64,000 nucleotides of DNA from assembly GCA_020627535.1 (NCBI GenBank), contig JAHDGU010000005.1, positions 1 to 64,000 of the forward strand, in the 5' to 3' direction. Below, piece by piece: positions 1 through 8,654 of the stretch. The notes below the pieces were generated by a model that was not told the origin of the DNA, did not search any database, and saw only the letters and a program-made list of their open reading frames with translations. Made by a program: the position numbers and the translations under genes. Numbering within the stretch: position 1 is the stretch's first letter; each line of letters begins with the position of its first letter. This DNA comes from Saprospiraceae bacterium. GTDB taxonomy: Bacteria; Bacteroidota; Bacteroidia; Chitinophagales; Saprospiraceae.

Positions 1-39
1 TGAAACAACTTGGAAACACTTAGTTTTAAACGCACCTAA

Positions 40-498
40 TTAAGGGTAGCTTACACAGCAGCTTGTGCGAGCTGTCCCTTACGCGTCAAGTGTATAAACG
101 CAGCAGCAGGTCGCAAAATAGAAGGACCAGCACATCAAGAGAGCTCAGAGCGAAACGACAGACGTGTCAAAAGATATCATGACTTCTATCGACTGCGAAA
201 GCAGGTTGTGGAGGCAGTGTTCGGTATATGGAAGCGGCAATGGCATATGGAATATGTACTCCTGAAAACCAAAGCTAAAGTAGAAGCAGAGCTCAACTTA
301 GCCTCTCTGACGTACAATCTACTGAGAGTAGTCAACTTAAAAGGTCTAAAATGGCTCGAAAATCGCCTGAAAACGGGCTTTTACGGTCTATTTCGACATA
401 GAGCACTGTGTGGAGCAAGACAGCAAGGATGTCAATTATTTCTTAGCTTCAACTCACAGCACTCCTGGAGCGTCAGAACAGCCTTAATTGTGGGTTGA
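40..498 (+). pseudogene. C-terminal remnant of an IS1182-like DDE transposase
   Basis: Reading from position 40 gives about 150 residues that look like the end of a Bacteroidota IS1182-type transposase. There is a cysteine cluster (C-x2-C-P-L-x3-C), then a YHDFYRLRKQVVEAVFG stretch followed by IKRQW-like residues (here IWKRQW), which matches the conserved region carrying the last catalytic Glu, and then a YNLLRVVN motif. In-frame stops at 37-39 and 1-3 cut it off from anything upstream, so no complete transposase can be read. The segment ends at a TGA at 496-498. It is a decayed insertion-sequence end, in keeping with the accessory nature of the left edge. The family name is from remembered motifs, so the exact IS family is less certain than the transposase call. 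Confidence 0.6.
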
Positions 499-547
499 TG
501 CACGGACTGCCGTTGTAGATAAGCGACAGCTTCCATTTAAAGTACAC

Positions 548-597
548 TTGACAAGTTGCAAGAAACAGACTATGTTTGTACCTACAAATAGGTTACA
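548..597 (+). promoter_or_regulatory. mazEF promoter with operator palindrome
   Basis: A TTG at 548-550 and an exact TAnnTTTG box (TATGTTTG, 571-578) are separated by 20 nt, the usual Bacteroidota -33/-7 layout. Directly behind it lies an imperfect palindrome, TGTACCTA at 577-584 and TAGGTTACA at 589-597, with a 4-nt centre, which ends at the base before the mazE ATG. AbrB-fold antitoxins bind palindromes of this sort to repress their own operon. Placement over the transcription start makes it a likely autoregulatory operator; binding is inferred. Confidence 0.6.
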
Positions 598-831
598 ATG
601 AAATTAAATGTTGTCAGAGTGGGTAATTCTAGGGGACTTAGGCTTCCAAAACGAATTTTGGAGGAGTACAGGATTACCGAACAGGTCGAATTGAATCTCA
701 AGGAAGGCTATATTGAGTTAAGGGCAATAGATGAGCCACGAGCTGGTTGGAGGGAAGACTTCATTCGTATGATGGCGGATGAAAATGAGGAGGAAAGGAT
801 TCCTGATTTCTTTGAAGATGAGGATGTATGA
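598..831 (+). CDS. mazE: MazE/AbrB-type antitoxin
   Basis: This is a 77-residue protein with an N-terminal SpoVT/AbrB-type DNA-binding fold. The VVRVGNSRGLRLPKRIL segment at residues 5-21 is the typical swapped-hairpin signature of MazE antitoxins. The C-terminal half is acidic (DENEEERIPDFFEDEDV), as expected of the flexible tail that binds and neutralises MazF. It overlaps the next gene by 4 nt (ATGA), so the pair is translationally coupled. The start is fixed by the palindrome and promoter that end right at the ATG. By family knowledge it would bind its own operator and act as the labile partner of the toxin. Confidence 0.88.
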   Translation: MKLNVVRVGNSRGLRLPKRILEEYRITEQVELNLKEGYIELRAIDEPRAGWREDFIRMMADENEEERIPDFFEDEDV

Positions 832-1145
832 CACAGTATACAGTCGTCGTGGTGAATTTAGATCCCACTGTTGGTCGAGAAATTCGTAAAACGCGGCCTT
901 GTTTAATAATATCGCCAAACGAGATGAATGAAGTTCTTGACACAGTAATTATTGCGCCAATTACGAGTAATCCGAGGAAATATGTGACGCGTGTTAAAAT
1001 TTCTCAGGAAAAATTTAAGGGGATGATAGTTCTTGATCAAATTCGAACTATAGATAAGTCAAGAATAAAAGATGAGCTAGGGGAGTTGCGAACGAAGAGT
1101 AAGCTAGAGGTGAAGTCTGTATTGCAAGAGATGTTCATAAAATAA
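828..1145 (+). CDS. mazF: MazF/PemK-type endoribonuclease toxin
   Basis: A 105-residue PemK/MazF toxin. The motifs VVVVNLDPTVGREIRKTRPCLIIS (start of the SH3-like barrel), IIAPITSN and IVLDQIRTIDKSR are the three conserved blocks of the family; the Arg and Thr of the first and last block form the RNase active site. MazF cuts mRNA in a sequence-specific manner in the cytoplasm when MazE is lost. The length is normal and the key residues are present, so the toxin looks intact. A 54-bp repeat starts a few bases after its stop codon, and a transposase remnant lies upstream, so the pair probably arrived by transfer. Confidence 0.9.
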   Translation: MTQYTVVVVNLDPTVGREIRKTRPCLIISPNEMNEVLDTVIIAPITSNPRKYVTRVKISQEKFKGMIVLDQIRTIDKSRIKDELGELRTKSKLEVKSVLQEMFIK

Positions 1146-1150
1146 GCGCC

Positions 1151-1207
1151 AGTCTACAACTAGGTAGATCACTACCATGCCGTCGATAACCAGGTGTTAG
1201 CTTGACT
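1151..1207 (+). repeat. Cassette-end repeat, copy 1
   Basis: This stretch matches 2167-2224. Over 54 aligned bases (1154-1207 against 2171-2224) 47 are identical, with a shared core CCATGCCGTCGATAAC and shared ends CTACAAC and AGCTTGACT. It begins 5 nt after the mazF stop codon. Its ends are weakly complementary (AGTC and GACT), so it can fold. It resembles integron attC sites in size, in position just behind a stop codon, and in a TACAAC / GTTAGC pair near its ends, but it does not fit the attC R-box consensus cleanly. Confidence 0.6.
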
Positions 1208-1292
1208 ATCCAAGGTTAAGTTCGTATTTTCAGTCAACAAACAGACGGCACGGCGGATCTACGCTTCACGTTGAAGAGCATAGAAAGGGATT

Positions 1293-1844
1293 ATGATTAG
1301 AATATACCTTTATATTATTCTGCTATGTACTTGTGCTCAAGATCTAATAGGTCAGAGCTATGAGGCAGAGCGTGATCACATATGCAATCAACTTGGTTTT
1401 GAGCAGCTCTCATAACAGAGCAGAGATACTTTGTATATGGCTTGGAGAGGTGATTTTGGTAGTCTCTTGAAAGAAAAAGATCGTCTTGGATGTCCTCTAG
1501 ATTTTAGTGATTGGAGTGACTTGTATATTTCATATTTCACACAAAGTATGAGCTTTGATGATCTAAATGCAATTTCAGAATATTACAAGGAGCGGGAAGT
1601 TGAACATCGGCAATATGTACTTAGTAGATCTGCGCATTGGTCGGATGCTGTTGATTGTCAGGTTGAACTCATGGCTGAATTGCGTTCTTTGTACTTGGAT
1701 AAAATCGAGTCATTTATAGATACGGTTAATTCTGTGTTATCGGTGGATCAAAAAGTTATGGTGACGGCTATTCTAGAGAGGAAACTGGAAAATCTAGGTA
1801 GGAAAGAAGATCATTTCCAGTGTCATCATGACAAAACTACGTGA
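1293..1844 (+). pseudogene. Exported protein gene split by an in-frame stop
   Basis: An ATG at 1293, preceded by a purine-rich AAAGGGA, opens a 40-codon frame with a clear signal peptide (MIRIYLYIILLCTCAQ, cleavage near residue 21). It meets a TAA at 1413-1415. The same frame continues without another stop to 1844 as a coherent acidic, Trp- and Tyr-rich protein of about 140 residues that could only start at a TTG (1431). The simplest reading is one secreted protein of about 180 residues broken by a single nonsense codon. The alternative is a short leader peptide plus a separate gene starting at 1431. I do not recognise the family. The base composition is more A/T-rich than the genes from 3 kb on. 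Confidence 0.5.
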
Positions 1845-1886
1845 GTCGACTCTTCACTCTTTATTTTTTTTCAGAGTTCGTTCAAC

Positions 1887-2159
1887 ATGATGCGAGAATT
1901 TCCGGCATCTTGCTATTACGAATTATTGGATTCAGAGATCGAAACGTACATGAACTTTGTGGATGATTTGCCGCTGTCTGAATATTTTGAGGCGTATGAA
2001 AGGTTCAGTCTTGAACTAATGAGGGGACTAAAAGACAGTGATTGTAGAGGTGGTCATGTGTTACCGTTTTATCATGAGCATGGTCGTCCTGAATGGGAAG
2101 AACATCACAGAAAAAGAAATGCGATTTACTTTATGGTTAAGCATTTTGTCAGAGAGTAA
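1887..2159 (+). CDS. Small unknown cytoplasmic protein
   Basis: This is a 90-residue acidic protein with no signal peptide or membrane segment; the predicted content is mostly helical. It has many aromatic residues and a His/Glu-rich C-terminal part (FYHEHGRPEWEEHHRKR, residues 61-77). I do not recognise a family. Two consecutive ATGs at 1887 and 1890 offer the start. It follows the split gene at 1293-1844 by 42 nt. Copy 2 of the local repeat starts 7 nt after its stop codon, the same relation as mazF has to copy 1, so the two small genes between the repeats may move as a unit. Confidence 0.5.
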   Translation: MMREFPASCYYELLDSEIETYMNFVDDLPLSEYFEAYERFSLELMRGLKDSDCRGGHVLPFYHEHGRPEWEEHHRKRNAIYFMVKHFVRE

Positions 2160-2166
2160 TAGGCTA

Positions 2167-2224
2167 AGCTCTACAACTAGCTAGATCGCGACCATGCCGT
2201 CGATAACGATGTATGAGCTTGACT
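2167..2224 (+). repeat. Cassette-end repeat, copy 2
   Basis: This is the second copy of the repeat at 1151-1207 (47 of 54 bases identical). Here the ends are properly complementary: AAGCTC at the left and GAGCTT at the right, flanking TACA and TGTA, with an inner CGAC-CATGCC-GTCG hairpin. It begins 7 nt after a stop codon. It is followed by GACTTTTTAAAGTC, itself a small palindrome that overlaps the end of the repeat. Confidence 0.6.
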
Positions 2225-2283
2225 TTTTAAAGTCGATTTCTCAATTGTGTCCTTAACGCTTATTTAATAATCGTTGACCGTGA

Positions 2284-2514
2284 TTGGCCAAGACCCTTTT
2301 TTTGCGCAATATTCAACTTGCCATGCTGCATAAAATCAAGAATAAACCGCCAATTTATCAACTATGGACAACTACAGTTGTCCTATGTGCTCTGTATTGC
2401 CTATTGAAGTATTTCTTTCTAGGACTGGGTTTTTTTGACTATCTGGTACAAGCCTATGTATTTATATCAATTATCATAGACTTTTTTATGGATCCTCGTA
2501 AAGAAGATAAGTAG
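2284..2514 (+). CDS. Small two-span membrane protein, unknown
   Basis: A 76-residue protein reading from a TTG at 2284; an internal ATG at 2323 would give a 63-residue form. Two hydrophobic stretches (about residues 28-46 and 50-68) predict two inner-membrane helices, followed by a short charged tail (MDPRKEDK). I do not recognise a family. It is the first gene after repeat copy 2. The 85 bases after it hold nothing I can identify. Confidence 0.4.
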   Translation: MAKTLFLRNIQLAMLHKIKNKPPIYQLWTTTVVLCALYCLLKYFFLGLGFFDYLVQAYVFISIIIDFFMDPRKEDK

Positions 2515-2599
2515 AAGTGTTCTTTCTTAGGCCATGACTTTCTTCAATGGAGATTCGAATTGAGAGGTCTTATGTGATCAAGCCGAGTATCTATGTACT

Positions 2600-2896
2600 T
2601 TGGCGCCTATCTTTAGAGCTCAAGAAAATTTGACGTGTATCGTGGGAGAAGTACAAAGATCGTGGGAGCGCCTATCGGAAATAGAAAAAGAAAAGGCAAT
2701 AGAGGCAATCGTACATTTCTTTGAGATTGAACGAGATGAGAAGATTGGTGCAGTGGCCGCCGAAAGACTGCTCAATCACTTTCTTCAAACTGTAGGGACT
2801 GATCTGTATAATAAAGGTGTTTTGGAAGCCAAGAAGGCAGTCAAGTATCGCCTTGATGGGCTGAACTACGACTTAGAGGACTTACTAGACCTTTGA
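2600..2896 (+). CDS. DUF2164 family protein
   Basis: The frame gives 98 residues from a TTG at 2600. The central part matches the DUF2164 pattern: an amphipathic helix rich in Glu/Lys (EIEKEKAIEAIVHFFEIE), then IGAVAAERLLNHFL and the characteristic DLYNKGVLEAKKAV segment (IYNQ-x-x-x-DA in the family), ending in a Leu/Asp-rich tail. The family has no known function and is found as short stand-alone cytoplasmic proteins. The start is uncertain because the family usually begins about 25 residues later than this TTG. Confidence 0.65.
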   Translation: MAPIFRAQENLTCIVGEVQRSWERLSEIEKEKAIEAIVHFFEIERDEKIGAVAAERLLNHFLQTVGTDLYNKGVLEAKKAVKYRLDGLNYDLEDLLDL

Positions 2897-2935
2897 ATGT
2901 TTCAATAAGCTTAAGCGATGTATGCCTTGTTGCTC

Positions 2936-4075
2936 TTAGCTAAACTTCCTGCCTAGCTGCTTATAATCTTTCCAACTGATGGCTGTCTCTTTCATCTGCT
3001 CTACTTCAGACTTGATAATATGCTTGAGCACCTCTTTCTCAGCTGTTATTTTTTCGATGACTTCAGCCCGATTACTCTCAGAGGTAAATCTGAGATCTGA
3101 TGTAGTCTGTGATTGAAGTTTTCCGGCGTAGAGATCATGTATATTCTGGGCCAATACTTCATGTTGATTGAGTCTATAGTCATAAGGGCTACGCGTGGAG
3201 ATAAGTTTGACAAATAAAGGTGCTGTTTCAATGGCAATGAAGAGCAAAGTGATAAAAATACTCGCCCATAGAATTGTACTGCTCTTCTGCGAGAGATTAC
3301 CAAGGGCATCTAGTCGCGCTGCAAGTCCACTCAGTTCTGTTTTGTCGAGATTTTCCAGACTAGTGGCCATTTCAGTCTCAATCATTTTGAGCTTCTCTTG
3401 TCTATCAGCGATCTGAGGTTCTAGTACACTTTGAAGTTCTTGCAGTTCAGCCTCTGCTTTATCTGCTTCTGTTTTCTTGGCTTTGTAGATGGGGCCTAGA
3501 TTTCGCTGACCAGATCCACCCGTCCCATCAGCTTCTTGGACGGCAGCCAAGGCTAGTTCATCTTTTTTTGCGGCTTTGGACTTTATCTCATACTTGAGAT
3601 CTTTAATCTCATCATTGACGAGATCTATGTCTCCTTGATATCTACTCTTTAGTAGGGCTTCTTGCTCTTTGTAGAGCTCTTGTTCTTTGAGGACAAGCTC
3701 TGCGTCAATTTCGCTTTCAAAGAGCTTTAGCTCTAGTGGTTTGGCAATGACAAACGCGATCAGAACTGCAAGGAAGATTCTTGGCAATGCCATCATTATT
3801 TCTTGCCATACCTTTCCTGTCTTTTTGATACTCATGACGATATATCGATCTAGATTGAAGATCATTAATCCCCAGAGAAGACCAAATATGATCGCTACCA
3901 CAGAAGAGTCAAAAACGGTATACAGAGCATATCCACCCGCTAGACTGGCAAATATGCCAGTGAAGAATATGGTCGCGCCTATACTTGCATATTTATTCGT
4001 ATCGGTCGGTGTTCTTCTGAGGATGGACTGATCTACACCAGCACAGATGTGGAAAAACTTTGTCAAGCTAGACAT
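2936..4075 (-). CDS. DUF4407 membrane protein with long coiled coil
   Basis: From the ATG at 4075 the product is 379 residues and starts like DUF4407 proteins (SLTKFFHICAGVDQSILRR). Hydrophobic spans follow at about residues 33-55, 58-76 and 96-115. A long charged helical region (about 120-265) predicts coiled coil, and a further span lies near 268-290 before a cytoplasmic helical tail. The frame stays open 50 codons upstream to 4225, but that extension has no family match, so I chose 4075. DUF4407 function is unknown; it is common in Bacteroidota. The gene lies just upstream of, and is read away from, the small accessory genes at the left edge. Confidence 0.8.
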   Translation of the reverse strand: MSSLTKFFHICAGVDQSILRRTPTDTNKYASIGATIFFTGIFASLAGGYALYTVFDSSVVAIIFGLLWGLMIFNLDRYIVMSIKKTGKVWQEIMMALPRIFLAVLIAFVIAKPLELKLFESEIDAELVLKEQELYKEQEALLKSRYQGDIDLVNDEIKDLKYEIKSKAAKKDELALAAVQEADGTGGSGQRNLGPIYKAKKTEADKAEAELQELQSVLEPQIADRQEKLKMIETEMATSLENLDKTELSGLAARLDALGNLSQKSSTILWASIFITLLFIAIETAPLFVKLISTRSPYDYRLNQHEVLAQNIHDLYAGKLQSQTTSDLRFTSESNRAEVIEKITAEKEVLKHIIKSEVEQMKETAISWKDYKQLGRKFS

Positions 4076-4277
4076 ACGATTGGTTTTATTGATAAGAAGT
4101 GGATGGAGTTGAGTAAGAACATATGTAATAACCCAATATTGACCAATTTCTTGTGCAGAGGGGTACGATTTTAGACCAATGTAAGAAATTAGCTGACGAA
4201 CCTTCAGCTCATTTTTTCTGTACACCGATCTGCTGAGATAAAGTCCGAAGGAGCCTCACTCATAATTGAAGAAACCC

Positions 4278-4328
4278 AAAAAAGGACACTACACATCGAT
4301 GCCGCTATGAAGTGGAGTTGTCCTTTTT
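4278..4328 (-). terminator. Intrinsic terminator overlapping the end of a CDS
   Basis: On the minus strand AAAAAGGACA and TGTCCTTTTT are perfectly complementary and extend further with ACTCCAC against GTGTAGT. The 3' arm runs into six T residues. The 5' arm lies inside the last codons of the DUF5916 gene ending at 4305, so the lysine codons at the protein's end double as terminator stem. It would stop that transcript before the DUF4407 gene. Confidence 0.7.
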
Positions 4329-6785
4329 CTTAAGACTGTAATAATCCAAAAAGTAGACCGCCTTTAGCGTGAATGTATTGAGTTGAGGTGATTGGAGCGT
4401 CCGATCAAGATTGTCAAAGTATCGGGGCAAGAGCTCATTTTGTGCCGTAGCAATAGCATCTTTCCATACGAAGATCAGGTCACTTCCCGGAGCAAAACGC
4501 CAAGTAAGGACCATATCAATGTTCAGCGCATTGAAGTTGATATCGTGTAACTGATTGCCATCCTCATCAGTACCATTGTACAGGATGTCTACCAGTTCTC
4601 CATTTTCACCGAGCTGGTAGACGTCAAGCACATCCACCTGATCCCATATATGGCGCAGTCGGAAGTTGATATTGAGATTTGGGTTTACGCTGTAGTCTAT
4701 AGTGAAGATATTCGAGACAGTAAGACGATCTCGTCGACTCATGTATGATCCACTAGGATCTAGTAAACTATAACCTATGCCCAGGCTGCTGATAGGAACA
4801 AACCCCACATCACGTTTATTCTTGCCGACTGCTGTGCGAAGCTCTACAATCATTCGATCCCATACGCGCAGTCTTGGCTGAAAGGAAAAGTCATAGCCAT
4901 GTCTCCCTTTTTCAAAAAATGTATAATGACTAAAGTCTATATCAATCGCAAAGTCTTTGCTGTAATTGGTAGAGAAAAATCCACCGTTTACGAGTAGACC
5001 TGGATTGGCCAAAAACAAAGAGAAATCTGAGGTGCGTGGCTCAAAATAATCATGAGTACCGAATGGCTCTGTGTACGTAAATCTTCCAAATCCGAGAAAA
5101 TCATTTGTACGATAAAATTGATTCTGGAATAAACTCAAATTAGAATACTGCCAATCACTGCGTAGTGTCTCATACTCAATGCCAAAATTGTATCGCGCAA
5201 AATTGAAATTCCCTTTCGGGTCAAAATTCCGGTAGGCGCCAAACCACTCTATCTCACGATAGTTTCTCAAGCGCTGAAACCCAAGATCATTAATTTCAAA
5301 TTCATTAGCTGTCTCTTCATAGCCAATATCAAAGACAAAGTTTCCACTCGTCTTGCCACCGGATAAGGCAAAGCGGTGACCCAGATCAGTCGTGCCGCTC
5401 CCATATAGCTGACTGATCGCACCAGAGCCCTGGAGTTGCCAAGTGATGGAGCTATCTTGTAGCCTAAACTCAGTCGCAGTCACATTGGCCTCAGGCGCAT
5501 CTCCCTTGCGCAGGACACTTGTGTTGATCAGAGATACGTAGCTATTGTTTTTCAGGTTTTGATCAAGGACAAAAACATTGTAATTCGTAAATGGATTGAT
5601 CACGACTTCTTTGGGCTCATCACCTCCGAGGATTTGCGCCACAGTCTTTTCAGATATCGCATTCAGCACTCCCACACCCAGTCCTTTTTCTGTCCTTCCA
5701 GTAAGCTTGGAGATATTGAGCAAGCGAGAGTTGCTCGGGACATTGGAGAGATATTGTCCCTCAGGGAGTTTTTCTTGAACCTCATTGAGCAAGGCAAGCT
5801 TGCCTCCGATTCTCCGGGTGAAAAATATATTGGCTCGATTAAATAGTTCTATACCCTCTTGAAAAAACTGCCGCTGTTCGTCAAACTGCACCTCAAAAGG
5901 TGATAAATTGAGTACCGCATTATCAGATCTTGCTTGACTAAAATCAGGGATCAGTGTCATATCCAGAGTGAATGCGTCATTGATACCATACTTGATGTCT
6001 GCACCACCCGTGATGGTAAATTCTGTCAAGTTTTTCGGATCCGCATTTTTGTCACTTAGCCAGCTGAAGTTTGTTGCGACAAAAGGGAAGAGTGTCAATC
6101 GGAGCGGAGACTCAATATCCTTGATTCCCGTCCATGTTCCCCACTGATTGATAAAGCCATTGACATTGGGATCGATATATGACCAGTGAGATACTTCACG
6201 GATACTCTCGATATTCCTCGCAAAATTGATCCCCCAGTCCTGCACTTCAGCTTCGGCAAATCTCACAGCATTATAAGGGATAAAGATCTCGACACTCCAG
6301 CCGTCGTCCCGGATGACAGACTTATTTTCCCACACGGCATTCCAGCCACTATCACCGTCATCACTACTGACACGTATATCATATTGCACTCCAGCGACAG
6401 ATGCACCGAAGATGTAGCCATTATTTCCAGCATTGTAGGTATCCAGAGAGATAGAGAACCAATCCGTATTTCTCACCTGATCGCGAGGTGTCATGCGTAC
6501 GATCAGACTATCAGGATCATCGTACATCATCGCATGGACATACACACCTTCGTCCGAGTACAAGACGCGGACTTCAGTGGGTTTAGAGCATGGGTCACCT
6601 GGATTGGGATTATTTTCTATGAAGTTGCTGAGTACTGCAGCATCTTGCCACGCAGGCTCATCAGCATGACCATCGATGTCAAATTTTGCATCAGTCTTTT
6701 GGGCGAAAGCCACGGGTCGATCCTGCTTTTGAGCGCACAGACTTATACAGAGCAGACTAGAGAGAATGAGGTAAAAGAGCTTCAC
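4305..6785 (-). CDS. DUF5916 outer-membrane protein with CBM9-like domain (paralog 1)
   Basis: 826 residues. A signal peptide (MKLFYLILSSLLCISLCAQ) is followed by a CBM9/DOMON-like domain at about residues 35-230 (IDGHADEPAW at the start, WNAVWENKS and a WSVEIFIPYNAVRF strand later). The rest is the DUF5916 beta-barrel region, with PDFSQARSDNAVLNLSPFE and EQRQFFQEGIELF as its hallmark, and an aromatic end typical of outer-membrane barrels. It probably sits in the outer membrane and binds or helps take up carbohydrate or another polymer; the substrate is unknown. A GTG at 6785 is the start, with a near-consensus box (GAACTTTG) 4 nt before it. A close paralog lies at 47789-50164. Confidence 0.85.
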   Translation of the reverse strand: MKLFYLILSSLLCISLCAQKQDRPVAFAQKTDAKFDIDGHADEPAWQDAAVLSNFIENNPNPGDPCSKPTEVRVLYSDEGVYVHAMMYDDPDSLIVRMTPRDQVRNTDWFSISLDTYNAGNNGYIFGASVAGVQYDIRVSSDDGDSGWNAVWENKSVIRDDGWSVEIFIPYNAVRFAEAEVQDWGINFARNIESIREVSHWSYIDPNVNGFINQWGTWTGIKDIESPLRLTLFPFVATNFSWLSDKNADPKNLTEFTITGGADIKYGINDAFTLDMTLIPDFSQARSDNAVLNLSPFEVQFDEQRQFFQEGIELFNRANIFFTRRIGGKLALLNEVQEKLPEGQYLSNVPSNSRLLNISKLTGRTEKGLGVGVLNAISEKTVAQILGGDEPKEVVINPFTNYNVFVLDQNLKNNSYVSLINTSVLRKGDAPEANVTATEFRLQDSSITWQLQGSGAISQLYGSGTTDLGHRFALSGGKTSGNFVFDIGYEETANEFEINDLGFQRLRNYREIEWFGAYRNFDPKGNFNFARYNFGIEYETLRSDWQYSNLSLFQNQFYRTNDFLGFGRFTYTEPFGTHDYFEPRTSDFSLFLANPGLLVNGGFFSTNYSKDFAIDIDFSHYTFFEKGRHGYDFSFQPRLRVWDRMIVELRTAVGKNKRDVGFVPISSLGIGYSLLDPSGSYMSRRDRLTVSNIFTIDYSVNPNLNINFRLRHIWDQVDVLDVYQLGENGELVDILYNGTDEDGNQLHDINFNALNIDMVLTWRFAPGSDLIFVWKDAIATAQNELLPRYFDNLDRTLQSPQLNTFTLKAVYFLDYYSLKKKDNSTS

Positions 6786-6874
6786 AGCTCAAAGTTCGAC
6801 TCATCTTCAGGCTTGCAGACCAGAACTTAACACTTCTTCACCTATCTTATCCGGCCATTGGTCGAATAATTGGG

Positions 6875-7291
6875 TTAAAGCCGATTCCATGTCTGCGTGC
6901 GATAAAGACCCGTCCAGTGTTTGCCACGGATATAGAGCACATCGGGCTCTTCACTTTCTATCCATGACACCAGGCGATATTCAGCACCCTTCTCTGGATC
7001 AAGGATCTTGCCCTTCCATACAGCGCCAGACTTCTTCAGATCCTCGATGATGATCAGCCCTAGCACCGGCTGATTGTACTTATCGCCCTTGCACTTCTCG
7101 CACAGAGCATCTGGCCGATCTGTGAGGATCTTGGTCACCTTTCCATACATCACGCCATTTTCCTCATAGATTTCGACCCAGGATTTGTCTTCCCCAGTTT
7201 CATCATCGGTGGTTTTCCATTGTCCTAGAGGGCTTTGGGCTATCAGGCTTCCGCCAAAAAGTGCCGCTACACAGAGTGCTATCAGACGCAT
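6875..7291 (-). CDS. DUF2147 exported protein
   Basis: This 138-residue protein has a signal peptide ([19 protein letters not shown]) followed by a DUF2147 domain: [20 protein letters not shown] at residues 20-39, GVMYGKV, a CEKCKGD turn, and [12 protein letters not shown] near residue 115. DUF2147 proteins are small periplasmic calycin-like barrels of unknown ligand. The CxxC pair is common in the family. The signal-peptide codons contain one copy of the window's iterated sequence (7246-7261). It is divergent from odhB with 131 bp between the starts. Confidence 0.85.
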   Translation of the reverse strand: MRLIALCVAALFGGSLIAQSPLGQWKTTDDETGEDKSWVEIYEENGVMYGKVTKILTDRPDALCEKCKGDKYNQPVLGLIIIEDLKKSGAVWKGKILDPEKGAEYRLVSWIESEEPDVLYIRGKHWTGLYRTQTWNRL

Positions 7292-7422
7292 ATCTCCACT
7301 TATTTTTTACAAAGAACGCCGTCTATCCTGTTTCAGTGCCGAAAAGTCTTGCTTTTCAATGTTCATCTAGTCAGAATTGTAGATTTTTGCCCTCACATCA
7401 GACAAGTCCAAAGCAATACAAT

Positions 7423-8646
7423 ATGAGTGTAGTAGAGATGCGCGTACCGACCATCGGGGAGTCAATCACGGAAGTCACCCTCAGCCAGTGGCTGGTAGAG
7501 GATGGCGGTCTCGTCAATCTTGATGATCCGATCTGTGAGTTTGAATCAGATAAGGCAACTCTCGAGTTTCCGGCCGAGGCACAAGGTAAGCTCATATATG
7601 TAGCATCTGAAGGTGACGATCTTGAGATCGGAGCATTGGTCGCCAAGATTGATACCAGTGTGGCAGTCACCGACAGCAAGCCTGCTGAGGATACGGCTTC
7701 CGCCAAAAAGTCTGAAGCGCCAGCGGCAAGTCCTGCAGCGCAGCCTACAGCATCGGACTCGCATGCGAGCGGTCATCCATCTCCTGCTGCGGCCAAGGAC
7801 ATGCGCGAAAAAGGTCTTTCAGCTAGCGACGTGACAGGCACTGGTAAAGGTGGACGAATCACTCAGCAAGATGTCAAGTCTGCAGAGAAGAAGCCTGCAC
7901 CAGTAGCTGCGCCAACGGCAAGTGCACCGGCTATAGATCCTACCAAGAGAGGGGAAAGAGTCGTGAAGATGAGCCGCATGAGACGTACCATCGCCAAGCG
8001 CCTCGTCTCTGCCAAGAATAATACAGCCATGCTCACCACCTTCAATGAGGTGGACCTGACCAATGTCATGGCACTGCGGAAAAAATATCAAGAAGAGTTC
8101 GTCAATAAATACGGCATCAAACTGGGATTCATGTCCATTTTCGCGAAAGCGTGTGCAGCAGCACTCATGGAAATGCCAGATGTCAATGCCTTCATTGACG
8201 GTAACAATATCATCTACCACGACTATGTCGATATATCAGTCGCCATATCTACGCCCAATGGCCTAGTTGTACCACCGATCCGCAATGTAGAGAGCATGGG
8301 CTTCCATGATATCGAGCAAGAGATCAAGCGTCTCGCGGGCAAAGCCAGAGAGGGATCACTGAGCTTGGATGAGATGACTGGAGGTACGTTCACCATCACC
8401 AATGGTGGCATCTTTGGATCTATGCTTAGCACACCCATACTCAATGAGCCTCAGTCGGCGATCCTTGGCATGCACAATATCGTACAAAGGCCTGTGGCAG
8501 TTGACGGTAAAGTAGAGATCAGACCGATGATGTATCTGGCTCTTAGCTACGACCATCGGATCATCGATGGCAGCACTTCAGTGACCTTCTTGGTCAAGGT
8601 GATCGAGTATCTCAAAGATCCTGTGAGACTGCTCATCAAGGCCTAG
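7423..8646 (+). CDS. odhB: 2-oxoglutarate dehydrogenase E2 (dihydrolipoyl succinyltransferase)
   Basis: 407 residues from the ATG at 7423. The frame stays open upstream to 7261 but the family N-terminus ([17 protein letters not shown]) fixes this start. Domains in order: lipoyl domain (about 1-78) with lipoylated Lys in ESDKATLEF; Ala/Pro-rich linker; E1/E3-binding domain (about 115-150, [13 protein letters not shown]); and the acyltransferase domain with the catalytic SYDHRIIDG near residue 378. It transfers succinyl from lipoamide to CoA in the TCA cycle. The E1 gene is not beside it, which is unusual as odhA and odhB are often adjacent. It could serve another 2-oxo acid complex, but TIGESI and the catalytic domain favour OdhB. 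Confidence 0.88.
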   Translation: MSVVEMRVPTIGESITEVTLSQWLVEDGGLVNLDDPICEFESDKATLEFPAEAQGKLIYVASEGDDLEIGALVAKIDTSVAVTDSKPAEDTASAKKSEAPAASPAAQPTASDSHASGHPSPAAAKDMREKGLSASDVTGTGKGGRITQQDVKSAEKKPAPVAAPTASAPAIDPTKRGERVVKMSRMRRTIAKRLVSAKNNTAMLTTFNEVDLTNVMALRKKYQEEFVNKYGIKLGFMSIFAKACAAALMEMPDVNAFIDGNNIIYHDYVDISVAISTPNGLVVPPIRNVESMGFHDIEQEIKRLAGKAREGSLSLDEMTGGTFTITNGGIFGSMLSTPILNEPQSAILGMHNIVQRPVAVDGKVEIRPMMYLALSYDHRIIDGSTSVTFLVKVIEYLKDPVRLLIKA

Positions 8647-8654
8647 CCGACGAC

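Noticed and set aside
506-532. Possible third copy of the 54-bp repeat (TGCCGT, GATAA and AGCTT in order)
   Set aside because: Only short blocks agree and spacing differs; similarity could be chance. Mentioned in case more copies are found to the left.
6186-6830. 214-codon open frame on the plus strand
   Set aside because: It is antisense to the well-supported DUF5916 gene and its product has no recognisable fold or signal.
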